The notes under the pieces are model-generated. The model was not told the origin of the DNA. It searched no databases and was given only the letters and a program-made list of their open reading frames with translations. Positions 9,213 to 18,925 of a stretch of 64,000 nucleotides of DNA are shown piece by piece. Source of the stretch: an uncultured Cytophagales bacterium. Its GTDB lineage: Bacteria; Bacteroidota; Bacteroidia; Cytophagales; Thermonemataceae. Each line of letters opens with the position of its first letter. Positions within the stretch are counted from its first letter, which is position 1. The translations under genes were made by a program, and so were the position numbers. The stretch lies in NCBI GenBank assembly GCA_937911505.1, contig CALEMF010000014.1:124001-188000 (forward strand), written 5' to 3'.

Positions 9213-11477
9213 TTATCTTTTCTTAGTTCTCTTTGTATTTCTTCTTTCCCTTTTCTTCTGCACAGTCGCCTTTTTCGCTCCATTGACGCTTTTTACTTGT
9301 CTAAAATCTTCTTCAAATACTAAGTCGATTGTGCGACGCGCCAAATTGGTTTCTTTTACACGTACATCTACTTCATCTCCAAAGGCAATCACTTTTCCTG
9401 TTTGTTTTCCGATGACACGATAGTTTTCAGCGTCTAGCTCGAAAAAGTCTGCTTCTATATCGCTCATACGTACCATTCCTTCACACTTAGTTTCTACAAT
9501 CTCCACGTAAATACCAAACTCTGTTAGTCCTGTCACAATACCCTTAAAGGCTTTTTCGTCGGCCAACTTCATAAACTCTACTTGCTTGTACTTGATAGAG
9601 GCACGCTCTGCATCGGCAGCGCGTTTTTCCATTTCAGAGGAATGCTTGCACTTTTCTTCGTAAGTTTCTTTGTCTACACTTTTCTTATCGTCAAGGTAGT
9701 GTTGCAGTAAGCGATGCACCATCATATCTGGATAACGACGTATAGGCGAGGTAAAATGGGTATAATGCTCAAAGGCTAACCCAAAGTGCCCTCGTGCTTC
9801 GGTAGTATACTTGGCCTTCGACATGGTTCGGATCGCCAAGTTCTGTAAAAAGTTCTGCTCCGCCTTTCCATCCATACGTTCTACCATTCTATTGAAGGAG
9901 CCTGACATCTTTTTACCTTTGGTGGTAATTTGATAACCAAACTTTTGCACGAAGGTGGCGAAGGTCTGCAACTTCTCTGGATCAGGCGCATCGTGGATGC
10001 GATATACCATTGTGTACCGAGGATCTGCTTTTCTCTTATTGTAAATAAAGGTCGCCACCCGCTTGTTAGCCAGCAGCATAAATTCTTCAATTAACTTGTG
10101 GGCATCTTTTCTTACCTTAGGTACAACACTGATGGGTGTTCCTTCTTCATCTAGCTGAAAGCGCACCTCCATCGTTTCAAAACTAATGGCTCCTTCTGCA
10201 AAGCGCTTTTCTCTTAGGTGATAGGCGAGCTCATTGAGTAATCGGATTTCCTGTACGAAGTCCCCTTTCCCAGTTTCTATTACCTCTTGTGCCTCCTCAT
10301 AGGCAAAGCGCCTATCGGAATGGATAATAGTCCTACCAAACCACTCTTTTACAATGTTTGCTTCTTCGTCTAGCTCTAAGACCGCCGAGAAGGTGAGTTT
10401 ATCCTCATGTGGACGTAATGAGCATAGTTCGTTAGAAAGCCTTTCTGGAAGCATAGGTACTACCCGGTCTACTAAATATACCGAAGTAGCCCGTTGGTAA
10501 GCCTCTTTCTCAAGGAGTGTTCTGGGCTTCACGTAGTGGGTCACATCTGCGATGTGTATCCCTATTTCCCAGTGTCCGTTGGCTAGTTTCTGTATAGAAA
10601 GAGCATCATCGAAATCTTTTGCATCTACAGGATCAATGGTAAAGGTAGTTACCTTTCGCATATCGCGCCGCTTAGCGACTTCTTCTGGTTTTATTGTAGC
10701 TTGTATACGTTTGGCAGCACTTAATATGTTTTTGGGAAACTGATAAGGTAAATCGAATTCAGCCATGATGGCATGCATCTCTGTTTGGTGTTCGCCTGCT
10801 TTCCCCAATACCTCTGTTACTACACCTTCAGGCTTTCTGTTGTTAGCAGCCCATTGGGTAATTTTCACCAGTACTTTCTCCCCCGTTTGGGCTTCTTTAA
10901 GCTTATTTTTGGGGACGTAAATATCCATGTGGATGCGCTTGCTATCAGGAATGACAAAAGCAAACTGATCAGAGACTTTAACGGTTCCTACAATAATTTC
11001 CCTTTTACGCTTTAGTATTTTTACTACTACTCCTTCGGGATGTACCCCGTGGTGAGGATCAAATACTTCTATTTCTACAGTGTCGCCATCAATCGCTCCG
11101 TTAAGATCTTTGGCGTCGATGCGCACATCATTTTCCAACCCTTCGACTATCCCAAAAGCAAAACGAAAATTTACATGATCGATTGTAGCTACCGCTGTAG
11201 CAGGCGCTTCGTTGCTAGATTTAAACCTTCCTGTTTCAGTGAGGTATACAGCTTCTTCTTGTAAAAGAGCTTCTAAAGCCTCTTCTATTTGACGTTTCGC
11301 TTTTTTATTCTTTAAGTTGAGTTCTCTTAGTAGCGTTCTAGAAGAATACCCTAAACGCTTCTGTTTTTTCATCGCCTTTAGGATGTTGCTCTTTAGTGTG
11401 GTTAGGTCAATAACGTATTCTTTTTTACTTGATTTACGACTCTTCTGAGCCGATTTCTTATTTCGTTTTGATTTCAT
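9213..11477 (-). CDS. rnr: Ribonuclease R
   Basis: 754 residues. In order: a basic N-terminus with a winged-helix-like segment, cold-shock-type OB domains, the RNB catalytic domain containing the metal-binding block DPVDAKDFDDALS, an S1 domain (FKGIVTGLTEFGIYVEI), and a Lys/Arg-rich tail. RNase R is a processive 3'-5' exoribonuclease that degrades structured RNA. rraA follows after 20 bases, so the two are probably one transcript. The two-ATPase ABC gene lies upstream on the same strand, 121 bases away. Confidence 0.95.
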   Translation of the reverse strand: MKSKRNKKSAQKSRKSSKKEYVIDLTTLKSNILKAMKKQKRLGYSSRTLLRELNLKNKKAKRQIEEALEALLQEEAVYLTETGRFKSSNEAPATAVATIDHVNFRFAFGIVEGLENDVRIDAKDLNGAIDGDTVEIEVFDPHHGVHPEGVVVKILKRKREIIVGTVKVSDQFAFVIPDSKRIHMDIYVPKNKLKEAQTGEKVLVKITQWAANNRKPEGVVTEVLGKAGEHQTEMHAIMAEFDLPYQFPKNILSAAKRIQATIKPEEVAKRRDMRKVTTFTIDPVDAKDFDDALSIQKLANGHWEIGIHIADVTHYVKPRTLLEKEAYQRATSVYLVDRVVPMLPERLSNELCSLRPHEDKLTFSAVLELDEEANIVKEWFGRTIIHSDRRFAYEEAQEVIETGKGDFVQEIRLLNELAYHLREKRFAEGAISFETMEVRFQLDEEGTPISVVPKVRKDAHKLIEEFMLLANKRVATFIYNKRKADPRYTMVYRIHDAPDPEKLQTFATFVQKFGYQITTKGKKMSGSFNRMVERMDGKAEQNFLQNLAIRTMSKAKYTTEARGHFGLAFEHYTHFTSPIRRYPDMMVHRLLQHYLDDKKSVDKETYEEKCKHSSEMEKRAADAERASIKYKQVEFMKLADEKAFKGIVTGLTEFGIYVEIVETKCEGMVRMSDIEADFFELDAENYRVIGKQTGKVIAFGDEVDVRVKETNLARRTIDLVFEEDFRQVKSVNGAKKATVQKKRERRNTKRTKKR

Positions 11478-11598
11478 GATTTCATTTTTTTTAGCAAAAG
11501 TGTGCTAGATAATGGTGGGAGGATCAGCTTGCCAATAGGGTATTCTGAGCAGGAGCAGTGGTTCTTGCTTTGTCGCATACACACTTTTTGCAGTATTT

Positions 11599-13449
11599 TT
11601 ACATTTTTGCTTGCATTCTTTTTTCTTTCTCTAATTTACGTCTCAGTTGTGCTTTACGCACATCCTCTAAGTCTCCTTTTGGTATAGCTTTAATAAGATT
11701 TTTGGTATAGGCCTTTTGTGGATAATTATAGATATCTTCTGCGAAGCCCATCTCTTCTATTTTTCCTTTGTTCATCACGATCATACGATCTGCCATGAAT
11801 TTTACTACAGATAGATCGTGAGAAATGAAGATATACGTAAAGTGAAATTTTTCTTTGAGTTCATTTAGTAAGTTTAAGACTTGTGCTTGTACAGATACAT
11901 CTAGTGCTGATACCGATTCATCGCATACCACAAACTTAGGATCTAACGCCAATGCTCTTGCTATGCAAATTCTTTGCCGTTGTCCTCCCGAAAACTCATG
12001 GGGGTATCTATTGAAGTGATCGGCCTGTAGGCTAACCGTTTCTAGCAGCTCTACTACGCGGTTTTTACGCTCTTTATCATTTTTATGTACTTTAAACAAC
12101 CGCATCGGCTCCATAATTGCCTCTCCAATCGCTATACGCGGGTTGAGTGAAGAGTAAGGATCTTGAAAAATAATCTGCATGTCCTTGCGGAGTCGGCGCA
12201 TCTCATTTCCTTTGAGCGTGAGTATATTTTCGCCCTGAAAAGTAACTTCTCCACTGGTAGGTTCTAGTAACCTTAATAATAAGCGTCCTAGTGTAGTTTT
12301 ACCACAACCAGACTCACCTACTAGCCCTAAGGTAACGCCTGGATATACCTTAAATGATACATCATCTACTGCTTTTACGTACTCTCGATGCCTGCTTAGC
12401 CAATTCTTCTTCAATGGGAAGTATTTTTTGAGGTTATTTACTTCCAAAATGGCAGGACGCATCATCAAATCTTTGGTACGGTCTTTTATTTCATCTTCTG
12501 TTTCAAAGTTGAGCAAGAGCGCCTCTCCTACTGATTTATATTTATTGTTTTCCTTTTCTATCAGTTTACCTTCCTCATCTACTTCCATAAAGTCGTTGAC
12601 GGTAGCCAATACTTTCATCTTGAAATCGAGGCGAGGGCGACAAGCAAGGAGCCCTTTGGTGTAAGGATGCTGTGGCTCATTAAAAATATCCCAGACGTCT
12701 CCTTTTTCTACGGTTTCTCCCTTGTACATCACCATTACGTGATCGGAGATTTCTGCCACTACCCCCAAATCATGTGTAATGAATATTACGGAAGTTTCTT
12801 CATCATAACGAAGGTCTTGTACAATATCTAGAATGGCCTCTTGTACCGTTACGTCCAGTGCAGTGGTAGGTTCATCGGCAATCAACAGTGATGGGTTACA
12901 AGAAAGCGCCATGGCAATCATTACCCGCTGCTTTTGTCCACCTGATAACTCGTGTGGATAGGCATTGAATATCTTTTTAACACGAGGGAGCTTTACACGA
13001 TCAAACAGGGCAAGTGTGCGCTTTTTCGCTTCTTCTACACTTACTTGTTGGTGAAGTAAAATAGCTTCCATTACTTGGTTGCCACAAGTATAAACGGGGT
13101 TAAGCGAAGTCATGGGTTCCTGAAAGATCATGGCAATATCATTCCCTCTGAGCTCTTGCATCTCATCCTTTGACAGACTTAATAAATCTACTTTTCCCAT
13201 CTTAGGGGAGTCAAAAATGATCTCTCCTGAAGCAATCTTTCCCACGGGCTCTTGGATTAGCCGCATAATGGATAGAGAAGTAACAGACTTCCCTGAGCCT
13301 GACTCTCCTACGATGCCAATGGTTTCGCCTTTTGCTAAAGAGAAATTAACGTGTTTTACAGCTTGTATAGTGCCTTTTTCGGTGGTAAACTCTACGACTA
13401 GGTCTCTTACTTCCAGCAAGTTATCAGTTACCAAGGAGCTTGTCTCCAT
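11599..13449 (-). CDS. Peptide/nickel-type ABC transporter, two fused ATPase domains
   Basis: 616 residues with two complete nucleotide-binding domains. The first has Walker A GESGSGKS, signature LSGGQKQR and Walker B LLIADEPT; the second has [16 protein letters not shown] and FVVCDES. This is the DppD-DppF fused arrangement (YejF/GsiA type) that powers import of oligopeptides or related solutes. No permease or binding-protein genes are adjacent, so the membrane partners must be encoded elsewhere. It begins 13 bases after the stop of the 134-residue unknown gene, in the lipB run. Confidence 0.93.
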   Translation of the reverse strand: METSSLVTDNLLEVRDLVVEFTTEKGTIQAVKHVNFSLAKGETIGIVGESGSGKSVTSLSIMRLIQEPVGKIASGEIIFDSPKMGKVDLLSLSKDEMQELRGNDIAMIFQEPMTSLNPVYTCGNQVMEAILLHQQVSVEEAKKRTLALFDRVKLPRVKKIFNAYPHELSGGQKQRVMIAMALSCNPSLLIADEPTTALDVTVQEAILDIVQDLRYDEETSVIFITHDLGVVAEISDHVMVMYKGETVEKGDVWDIFNEPQHPYTKGLLACRPRLDFKMKVLATVNDFMEVDEEGKLIEKENNKYKSVGEALLLNFETEDEIKDRTKDLMMRPAILEVNNLKKYFPLKKNWLSRHREYVKAVDDVSFKVYPGVTLGLVGESGCGKTTLGRLLLRLLEPTSGEVTFQGENILTLKGNEMRRLRKDMQIIFQDPYSSLNPRIAIGEAIMEPMRLFKVHKNDKERKNRVVELLETVSLQADHFNRYPHEFSGGQRQRICIARALALDPKFVVCDESVSALDVSVQAQVLNLLNELKEKFHFTYIFISHDLSVVKFMADRMIVMNKGKIEEMGFAEDIYNYPQKAYTKNLIKAIPKGDLEDVRKAQLRRKLEKEKRMQAKM

Positions 13450-13462
13450 AGTTTTTCTTCTA

Positions 13463-13867
13463 TTATTCGTGTAAAATGCCTTTCAAAGATAATTGTTTTA
13501 TTTCAATTAAGTTATCTTCAATGATCGTTTCAGGTAAAAAAATGAATTTTTTATCAAAAATCTGCCTGTCTATATAATAACTTACCCAGTATTCACTACA
13601 TAACTGAAATACAACAGGATCGATCGGTTCAATAAGTGCGTGGCTCTCAGGGGCTACATATTCTATCAAATGACGTAAAGTAGAGGTTTTGCGTTTTTCT
13701 CCTTCTATTTCTCCATAGCCTTGAGAGGTAATTAAGACGTTGTCTAAACCGAAATCATTGGTATTGATGAGGTAGGCATACCATTGTTCCTGATTCAGCT
13801 CGTTGATCTTCTTTACAATCGCTACTTTTACCCCTACTACTTTGGGAAATTCAATGTCTTTTTTCAT
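13463..13867 (-). CDS. Conserved protein of unknown function downstream of lipB
   Basis: 134 residues, soluble, no signal peptide and no catalytic motif that I can identify. I recall similar Bacteroidota proteins being labelled phenylalanyl-tRNA synthetase subunit alpha in databases, but nothing here resembles a tRNA synthetase. The start overlaps the lipB stop in an ATGA (13864-13867), a strong sign of translational coupling. The two-ATPase ABC gene follows after 13 bases. A link to lipoylation is only suggested by position. Confidence 0.7.
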   Translation of the reverse strand: MKKDIEFPKVVGVKVAIVKKINELNQEQWYAYLINTNDFGLDNVLITSQGYGEIEGEKRKTSTLRHLIEYVAPESHALIEPIDPVVFQLCSEYWVSYYIDRQIFDKKFIFLPETIIEDNLIEIKQLSLKGILHE

Positions 13868-14574
13868 ACAGCTACCAATTCTTCTATTTCCATTTCAAAA
13901 AGCTGTGCGATCTGCTTTAGTAATTTGCGCTCTACCACAGCCTGATCGACTGGTGTGCCTAGTTCTTGTGCCATAGAAGTCACACCTTTGTCTTGAATAC
14001 CACAAGGAACAATATAGTCAAAGTATTGAAGGTTTGTATTTACATTGAGCGCAAAACCATGCATGGTGACCCAGCGGCTTGTTTTGACACCCATTGCGCA
14101 TATTTTTCTAGGGTTCTCTCCATTGTCTGTAATCCAAACCCCTGTTAGCCCTTCTATACGTTCTGCTGTAATATTGTATTCTTGAAGGGTTAAAATAACG
14201 GCTTCTTCTAAAAAACGCAAATAGCGGTGAATATCTGTAAAAAAGTTGTCCAAGTCCAAGATAGGGTAACCAACTAGTTGCCCCACTCCGTGATAAGTAA
14301 TATCACCCCCTCTGTTAATCTTATAGAAATCTATTTGGCGTTTCCTCAGCTCTTCTTCACTAAGAAGTAGATGTTCTAGCGTTCCACTTTTTCCTAATGT
14401 ATATACATGTGGATGCTGGCAAAATAGTAAATAGTTCGGTGTAGGATGTGTAGTACCTTGCTTTCTATTTTCAATTTTGAGGTCAATGATACGTTCAAAA
14501 AGTTGTGTTTGATAATCCCAACCTTGTTTATAATCTATATTTTTCAAATGTTGATAATGAACTACTTTATTCAT
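13864..14574 (-). CDS. lipB: Octanoyltransferase (lipoyl synthesis)
   Basis: 236 residues. LipB moves octanoyl groups from acyl carrier protein to lipoyl domains. The family signature is present as RGGDITYHGVGQLVGYPI, the catalytic Lys in CAMGVKTSRWVTMHGFAL, and the catalytic Cys in IVPCGIQDKGVTSM. The C-terminus overlaps the next gene by ATGA. The pyruvate dehydrogenase E1 beta gene at 17845 belongs to a complex that needs lipoylation, but it is not in the same transcript. Confidence 0.95.
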   Translation of the reverse strand: MNKVVHYQHLKNIDYKQGWDYQTQLFERIIDLKIENRKQGTTHPTPNYLLFCQHPHVYTLGKSGTLEHLLLSEEELRKRQIDFYKINRGGDITYHGVGQLVGYPILDLDNFFTDIHRYLRFLEEAVILTLQEYNITAERIEGLTGVWITDNGENPRKICAMGVKTSRWVTMHGFALNVNTNLQYFDYIVPCGIQDKGVTSMAQELGTPVDQAVVERKLLKQIAQLFEMEIEELVAV

Positions 14575-14619
14575 AGATACTAACGCAAGAAGGTTATACT
14601 TTTGGGTAGTGTAGTGAAC

Positions 14620-15627
14620 TCACGATGTACTGACTTTTGCCAGTTCACTTTTGAGATGTCCTATGATAGAAACTGGAAACGGATCTACTTGGTTCAGCTC
14701 CGCTAGATAGAACGACAACCAGTCGAAAAGGTGAATCAAGTAAAGCGACTGTTCTATCAGGGTAGTTCCTTGAGGCACCACCTGTAAAAATTGTGCAGCC
14801 TTTTCTTTAAAAATCGGTTCACAAATATCCATTCGTATCTTTACACGCGCTGTATCGAGTGACGAGCGCAACATAGTAACGACCATATGCTGGTAGTGTG
14901 CCTTTTCTCGTTGCCAACCTACTAGCTCGTTGTGGTTCATCTCAGGGAATACGTGAGTATGGCACAATTGCTTTGCATTCTCATTGATTTGTTGCTGCAA
15001 ACGCATAATGACTGCCGAAAAATGGCTGTCAGCGTAGATGATGGGTAACCTTCCGTGATAGGCTTTGGCCATCGTTCGCGCTTCTTGCTGTATTTTTTCT
15101 CGATGGGTAATGATTTGTTCTACACCTGCTTCTAGGGCTGCCTCAAAAGTATCATCAATCAGTTGATAATGCTTTAATAAATACATAAGCTGTACGAAAG
15201 AGTAGCCTAAGAAGGCCCTAGGACAAGGCGCTTCGTTGGGTATTTGTACTGCATCAAAAGGGGTGTCTTGTGCCAGTGACATCAATGTACCACCAGAAGT
15301 AACACAAGCGACTTTTGCACCCGTTGGTAAGGCTTTCTCTAGTGCAGCCAGTGTTTCTTCTGTACCGCCTGAAAAGGAAGAGGTAATAAAGAGGGTGTGT
15401 TGATTGACATAATTGGGGATATCATAACTTTTAATGACCTGTACAGGTACGCTTAGCCAGGCAGTTGTCCATTCAGCTACCAAGCTTCCACCAATACCAG
15501 AGCCACCCAATCCAGCGATCACCACATTCCTAATTTCGTGGCGAGGAGGTGTTACAGTTTGCTTTTTACCAATAAGAAGTGCTTGCTTAAGTTGCGCTCC
15601 AAACCCTTCAATTAGTTGATACATCAT
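14620..15627 (-). CDS. Bifunctional phosphoglucose/phosphomannose isomerase
   Basis: 335 residues, the size of the bifunctional PGI/PMI family. The SIS-domain phosphate-binding motifs are clear: GLGGSGIGGSL near the N-terminus and SFSGGTEETLAAL after it. EMNHNE carries the catalytic Glu/His region. It interconverts glucose-6-phosphate and fructose-6-phosphate and also mannose-6-phosphate. The gene could start at either of two adjacent ATG codons (MMYQLIEG). It is divergent from yraN, with 64 bases between them. Confidence 0.9.
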   Translation of the reverse strand: MMYQLIEGFGAQLKQALLIGKKQTVTPPRHEIRNVVIAGLGGSGIGGSLVAEWTTAWLSVPVQVIKSYDIPNYVNQHTLFITSSFSGGTEETLAALEKALPTGAKVACVTSGGTLMSLAQDTPFDAVQIPNEAPCPRAFLGYSFVQLMYLLKHYQLIDDTFEAALEAGVEQIITHREKIQQEARTMAKAYHGRLPIIYADSHFSAVIMRLQQQINENAKQLCHTHVFPEMNHNELVGWQREKAHYQHMVVTMLRSSLDTARVKIRMDICEPIFKEKAAQFLQVVPQGTTLIEQSLYLIHLFDWLSFYLAELNQVDPFPVSIIGHLKSELAKVSTS

Positions 15628-15691
15628 AAAAATTCACTATGTTTAATTATTACTGTAAATTAATAGAATTCTTATAAACTCTTGCCATGAA

Positions 15692-16048
15692 ATGGGAAAC
15701 AATCTGGAAAAAGGAAGAGAAGGTGAGCAACTGGCGGCACAATTCCTCAGGGAGAAAGGATACCAGATACTTACCTACAACTACCGCTATAAACGAGGAG
15801 AAATCGATTTAATTGCCTTACAGGGGGTTTTACTTGTATTTGTAGAGGTAAAGCTACGTAAAAATACCACCTTTGGGTACCCAGAAGAGGCTGTTGATGC
15901 CCAAAAGGCAAAACGTATTATACAAACAGCCGAACAGTATATCTTACAACACAACTGGCAAGGTGATATACGCTTCGATATTATCGCTATTGTACAAAGT
16001 GCACCTAGTAAAAAAGAAATAAGTCACTTTGAGGATGTTTTTTACTGA
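15692..16048 (+). CDS. yraN: YraN family (UPF0102) nuclease-like protein
   Basis: 118 residues, typical length. It has the restriction-endonuclease-like core: GREGEQLAAQFL, then RGEIDLIA with the metal-binding Asp, then VFVEVKLRKN with the E-x-K catalytic pair. The family is widely conserved, often near ribosomal or DNA-repair genes; its precise function is not settled. The gene is single, between divergent and convergent neighbours, ending 4 bases before the stop of the opposite gene. Confidence 0.9.
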   Translation: MGNNLEKGREGEQLAAQFLREKGYQILTYNYRYKRGEIDLIALQGVLLVFVEVKLRKNTTFGYPEEAVDAQKAKRIIQTAEQYILQHNWQGDIRFDIIAIVQSAPSKKEISHFEDVFY

Positions 16049-16052
16049 AGGG

Positions 16053-16691
16053 TTATAAGCTTACTTCATTTACTTGGCTTCCTAGTCCATTAGACTCCTC
16101 TAAGGGAATAATAGATACCTTAGAGCGAATAAAGTCATTTTCGCCTACATAAGTGCGTAGAATATCATAAGGAGGTTTTACGTCTCTCAAGAGCGTACCA
16201 TTGCGTCGGTACAGTTCATCATCTTTGTTATTCTGCATTCTTTTAGAGACCAGCTCCGTCAATTTCTGTAGAACGCTTGCCACCACACCATAGGTAGGTT
16301 GAGCTTGCAGGATGGTTTTCAATCCTAAATCAACCGCCTCAGATTTTACTACCTCTTCTACTACTTTCCCTGCTTCTCTGATGTCAGCATCGCTTTCCAT
16401 AAAAAGAATAGAGTACGTTACAAAACTGCCCGGATACTTCGGGCCGTAAATTAGATGTCCTTGTCCATCGAAGGTAATGGTATCACCTTTCCGCATGTTA
16501 GGGAAAGGCATCGTATTAAAACTAATTGCTGGATTCGCCAACCCTGCTTCATCAATGGCCATTGATACGATGTAAGGTTCGCTATAACGCTCAAGGAAAA
16601 AATCTGCTTTCTTTAGGAGTGTAAATTCTGTAATGGTGACAGCAATAGGCTGTTTTTCTTCCTTAAAATCGTAAGTTTTGGTCTTACTCAT
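16053..16691 (-). CDS. Protein of unknown function, beta-rich
   Basis: I do not recognise this family. I place the start at 16691 (MSKTKTYDF), because the longer frame up to 16763 has an unlikely N-terminus; this gives 212 residues. There is no signal peptide or membrane segment. The first ~100 residues look beta-rich (PISFNT-like strands, MRKGDTITFDGQGHLIYGP), which recalls C2-like or other beta sandwiches. A helical part follows (REAGKVVEEVVKSEAVDLGL), and the sequence ends with KVSIIPLEE. It lies between yraN (convergent) and an alpha/beta hydrolase (divergent, 251 bases away). Confidence 0.7.
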   Translation of the reverse strand: MSKTKTYDFKEEKQPIAVTITEFTLLKKADFFLERYSEPYIVSMAIDEAGLANPAISFNTMPFPNMRKGDTITFDGQGHLIYGPKYPGSFVTYSILFMESDADIREAGKVVEEVVKSEAVDLGLKTILQAQPTYGVVASVLQKLTELVSKRMQNNKDDELYRRNGTLLRDVKPPYDILRTYVGENDFIRSKVSIIPLEESNGLGSQVNEVSL

Positions 16692-16942
16692 AGGTTTAGT
16701 GATGGTTAAATAATAAGAAGTTTGCCATGAAGATACTAGAAATATCTGGTAATGCATACTCATTTATCTATAAGTTTTAAGAGGCAGTTAGTATGTATCT
16801 AAAACAATCGTTATGCGTGGTACTTTCTTGGTAATATTGATGTTGAACGTAAAAGAAAAAGATAGGTATTCTAACTTTAGGCTTTGCCTATACTTCTTTG
16901 ATCAGTTATCTACCAAATATATAAGCAATTAAACATACGGAT

Positions 16943-17776
16943 ATGAGCACCACAGTAATTATGACAGCACTGGGAGAGATCGAGTATCGCTCAGTTGGAA
17001 AAGGCACACCAATTCTATTTTTACATGGAGGGCATTCAAACTGTCAAGAAACACTTAGTTATCAAGGGTTTGATCTAGAAAAATACCAATTGATTACTCC
17101 TTCTCGTCCTGGGTATGGGAAAACACCCTTAGGTAATAACAAAACACCACAGCAAGCAGCTAGCTTAATGATCGCCTTACTAGAGCACCTAGCGTTAGAG
17201 AAAATAATAGTATATGGCATCTCAGCGGGTGGCTTGACAGCCATAGCATTAGCAGCGAACCATCCTCGTTATGTAACAAAGCTGATTCTTGCCTCGGCGG
17301 TTTCTAAAAAATGGCTTCAAGCCGATGAGAAGATTTACAAAACTGCGCAATGGATTTTCAATCCCAGCGTAGAAAAGATTACTTGGGGTATGGTCAGAGT
17401 ATTTTCGAATATTTTCCCTACTATGATAGCAAGAAGTTTTTACCCTCAGTTTTCCACAAAACCACTGCATAAGCTGGCGAAGAAAGATGTAAAAACGCTA
17501 ATTACAGCGATGAAATACTACAGTTCGGGAAGTGGTTTTTTGAATGACATCGACCAATCTATAAGCGATTCAGCACTTGCAGCCATCCAATGCCCGACGT
17601 TTATTATCCATAGTAAAAATGATAGTAGTGTTCCATTTGAACATGCCTTACAGGCAAAGGAAATGATTGACGACGCAAAGCTTGTAGCGCTAAACAACGA
17701 ATGGGGACACTTATTTTGGATTGGGAGTGATACCCAAGAAATAATTGTAAAGACAATACAATTTATTGAAGGCTAA
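16943..17776 (+). CDS. Alpha/beta-fold hydrolase
   Basis: 277 residues. The oxyanion-hole motif FLHGG is near residue 26, the nucleophile elbow YGISAGG supplies the Ser (G-x-S-x-G), a late Asp occurs in IIHSKNDSSVPFEHA, and the final His in NNEWGHLFWIG. The catalytic triad is therefore complete. The protein has no signal peptide and is expected to be cytoplasmic. The substrate cannot be told. A short hairpin follows the stop codon. Confidence 0.88.
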   Translation: MSTTVIMTALGEIEYRSVGKGTPILFLHGGHSNCQETLSYQGFDLEKYQLITPSRPGYGKTPLGNNKTPQQAASLMIALLEHLALEKIIVYGISAGGLTAIALAANHPRYVTKLILASAVSKKWLQADEKIYKTAQWIFNPSVEKITWGMVRVFSNIFPTMIARSFYPQFSTKPLHKLAKKDVKTLITAMKYYSSGSGFLNDIDQSISDSALAAIQCPTFIIHSKNDSSVPFEHALQAKEMIDDAKLVALNNEWGHLFWIGSDTQEIIVKTIQFIEG

Positions 17777-17781
17777 AAACT

Positions 17782-17799
17782 AGCACTTTACTAAGTGCT
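17782..17799. terminator. Possible hairpin between convergent genes
   Basis: Perfect inverted repeat AGCACTT-TACT-AAGTGCT in the 68-base spacer between the ends of the alpha/beta hydrolase and pdhB. There is no U-tract directly after it, so it is only a possible 3'-end structure. Confidence 0.35.
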
Positions 17800-17844
17800 C
17801 ACCTTAGTATTTGGGTATTGTTTGTCTCTTTACTATTCCCTCAA

Positions 17845-18822
17845 TTAAATATAAAGAGCTGCTTTAGCCGCCTCTATAGTGCGCGCTACATTGGGCAGCG
17901 TAGCTTCAATAAGCGTCGGTGCATATGCTAAGGGAACATCCATACTATTGATACGATAGACGGGTGCATCAAGGTAATCAAAAGCATGGCGTTGGATGTA
18001 GTAAGCGATCTCTGCAGAGATGGCTGCTAGCGGCCAAGCTTCTTCTACTACCACAAGTCGGTTTGTTTTCTTTACAGAATCAATAATAGCAGGGTAGTCG
18101 ATAGGACGTACACTACGTAAGTCGATTACTTCGGCTGAGATACCTTCTTTATCTAGTTCAGCGGATGCTTGGGTAGCAACCTTCATCATTTTCCCAAAAG
18201 AGACCAGCGTGATATCCTTCCCTTGTTTTACAATCTTCGCTTCCCCTATAGGCAGCGAGTATTCTTCTTCTGGTACTTCTCCTTTGTCACCATACATCAG
18301 CTCTGACTCCATAAAGATGACAGGATCATTATCTCTGATCGAAGTTTTGAGCAAGCCTTTGGCATCGTAGGGATTAGAAGGCACTACTACTTTAAGACCC
18401 GCGGTATTAGCAAACCAATTCTCAAAATTTTGAGAGTGCTGTGCTGCCAACTGACCTGCATTTCCAGTGGGTCCTCTGAATACCATAGGTACTGTGTACT
18501 GTCCTCCAGACATCGCATTCATCTTAGCCGCAGAGTTGATGATCTGGTCAATAGCGACTAGCGAGAAATTGAACGTCATAAACTCAATAATGGGTCGCAA
18601 ACCATTCATAGCTGCTCCTACCCCAATTCCAGCAAAGCCTAGCTCTGCAATAGGTGTATCAATGACTCTTTCTTCCCCAAATTCATCGAGCATCCCTTGA
18701 CTTACTTTATAAGCACCGTTGTAGGCAGCTACTTCTTCTCCCATTAAAAAAATGCTTTTGTCTTGGCGCATCTCTTCTGACATGGCTTCTCTTAAGGCTT
18801 CTCTAAATTGGATGACTCTCAT
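17845..18822 (-). CDS. pdhB: Pyruvate dehydrogenase E1 component, beta subunit
   Basis: 325 residues, the typical length of a bacterial E1 beta. Conserved blocks include the N-terminal REALREAMSEEM, DTPIAELGFAGIGVGAAMNG, and GPTGNAGQLAAQHSQ, found in 2-oxoacid dehydrogenase E1 beta subunits. With E1 alpha it decarboxylates pyruvate using thiamine diphosphate and passes the acetyl group to lipoyl-E2. The alpha subunit, E2 and E3 genes are not adjacent. The branched-chain relative cannot be fully excluded, but the sequence reads as pyruvate type. Confidence 0.9.
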   Translation of the reverse strand: MRVIQFREALREAMSEEMRQDKSIFLMGEEVAAYNGAYKVSQGMLDEFGEERVIDTPIAELGFAGIGVGAAMNGLRPIIEFMTFNFSLVAIDQIINSAAKMNAMSGGQYTVPMVFRGPTGNAGQLAAQHSQNFENWFANTAGLKVVVPSNPYDAKGLLKTSIRDNDPVIFMESELMYGDKGEVPEEEYSLPIGEAKIVKQGKDITLVSFGKMMKVATQASAELDKEGISAEVIDLRSVRPIDYPAIIDSVKKTNRLVVVEEAWPLAAISAEIAYYIQRHAFDYLDAPVYRINSMDVPLAYAPTLIEATLPNVARTIEAAKAALYI

Positions 18823-18925
18823 GTATATTTCTCTTTAGAACAGGTGGTTGAGTTATTCAATGCTAAAAATATATATTTTATAAATGATTCTCAAAATATT
18901 TATATGTAAGCACCCTTAAAAGCCA

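Noticed and set aside
9881-10090. Small frames opposite or within rnr and other long genes
   Set aside because: They are frame shadows of well-supported genes and show no start context or family features.
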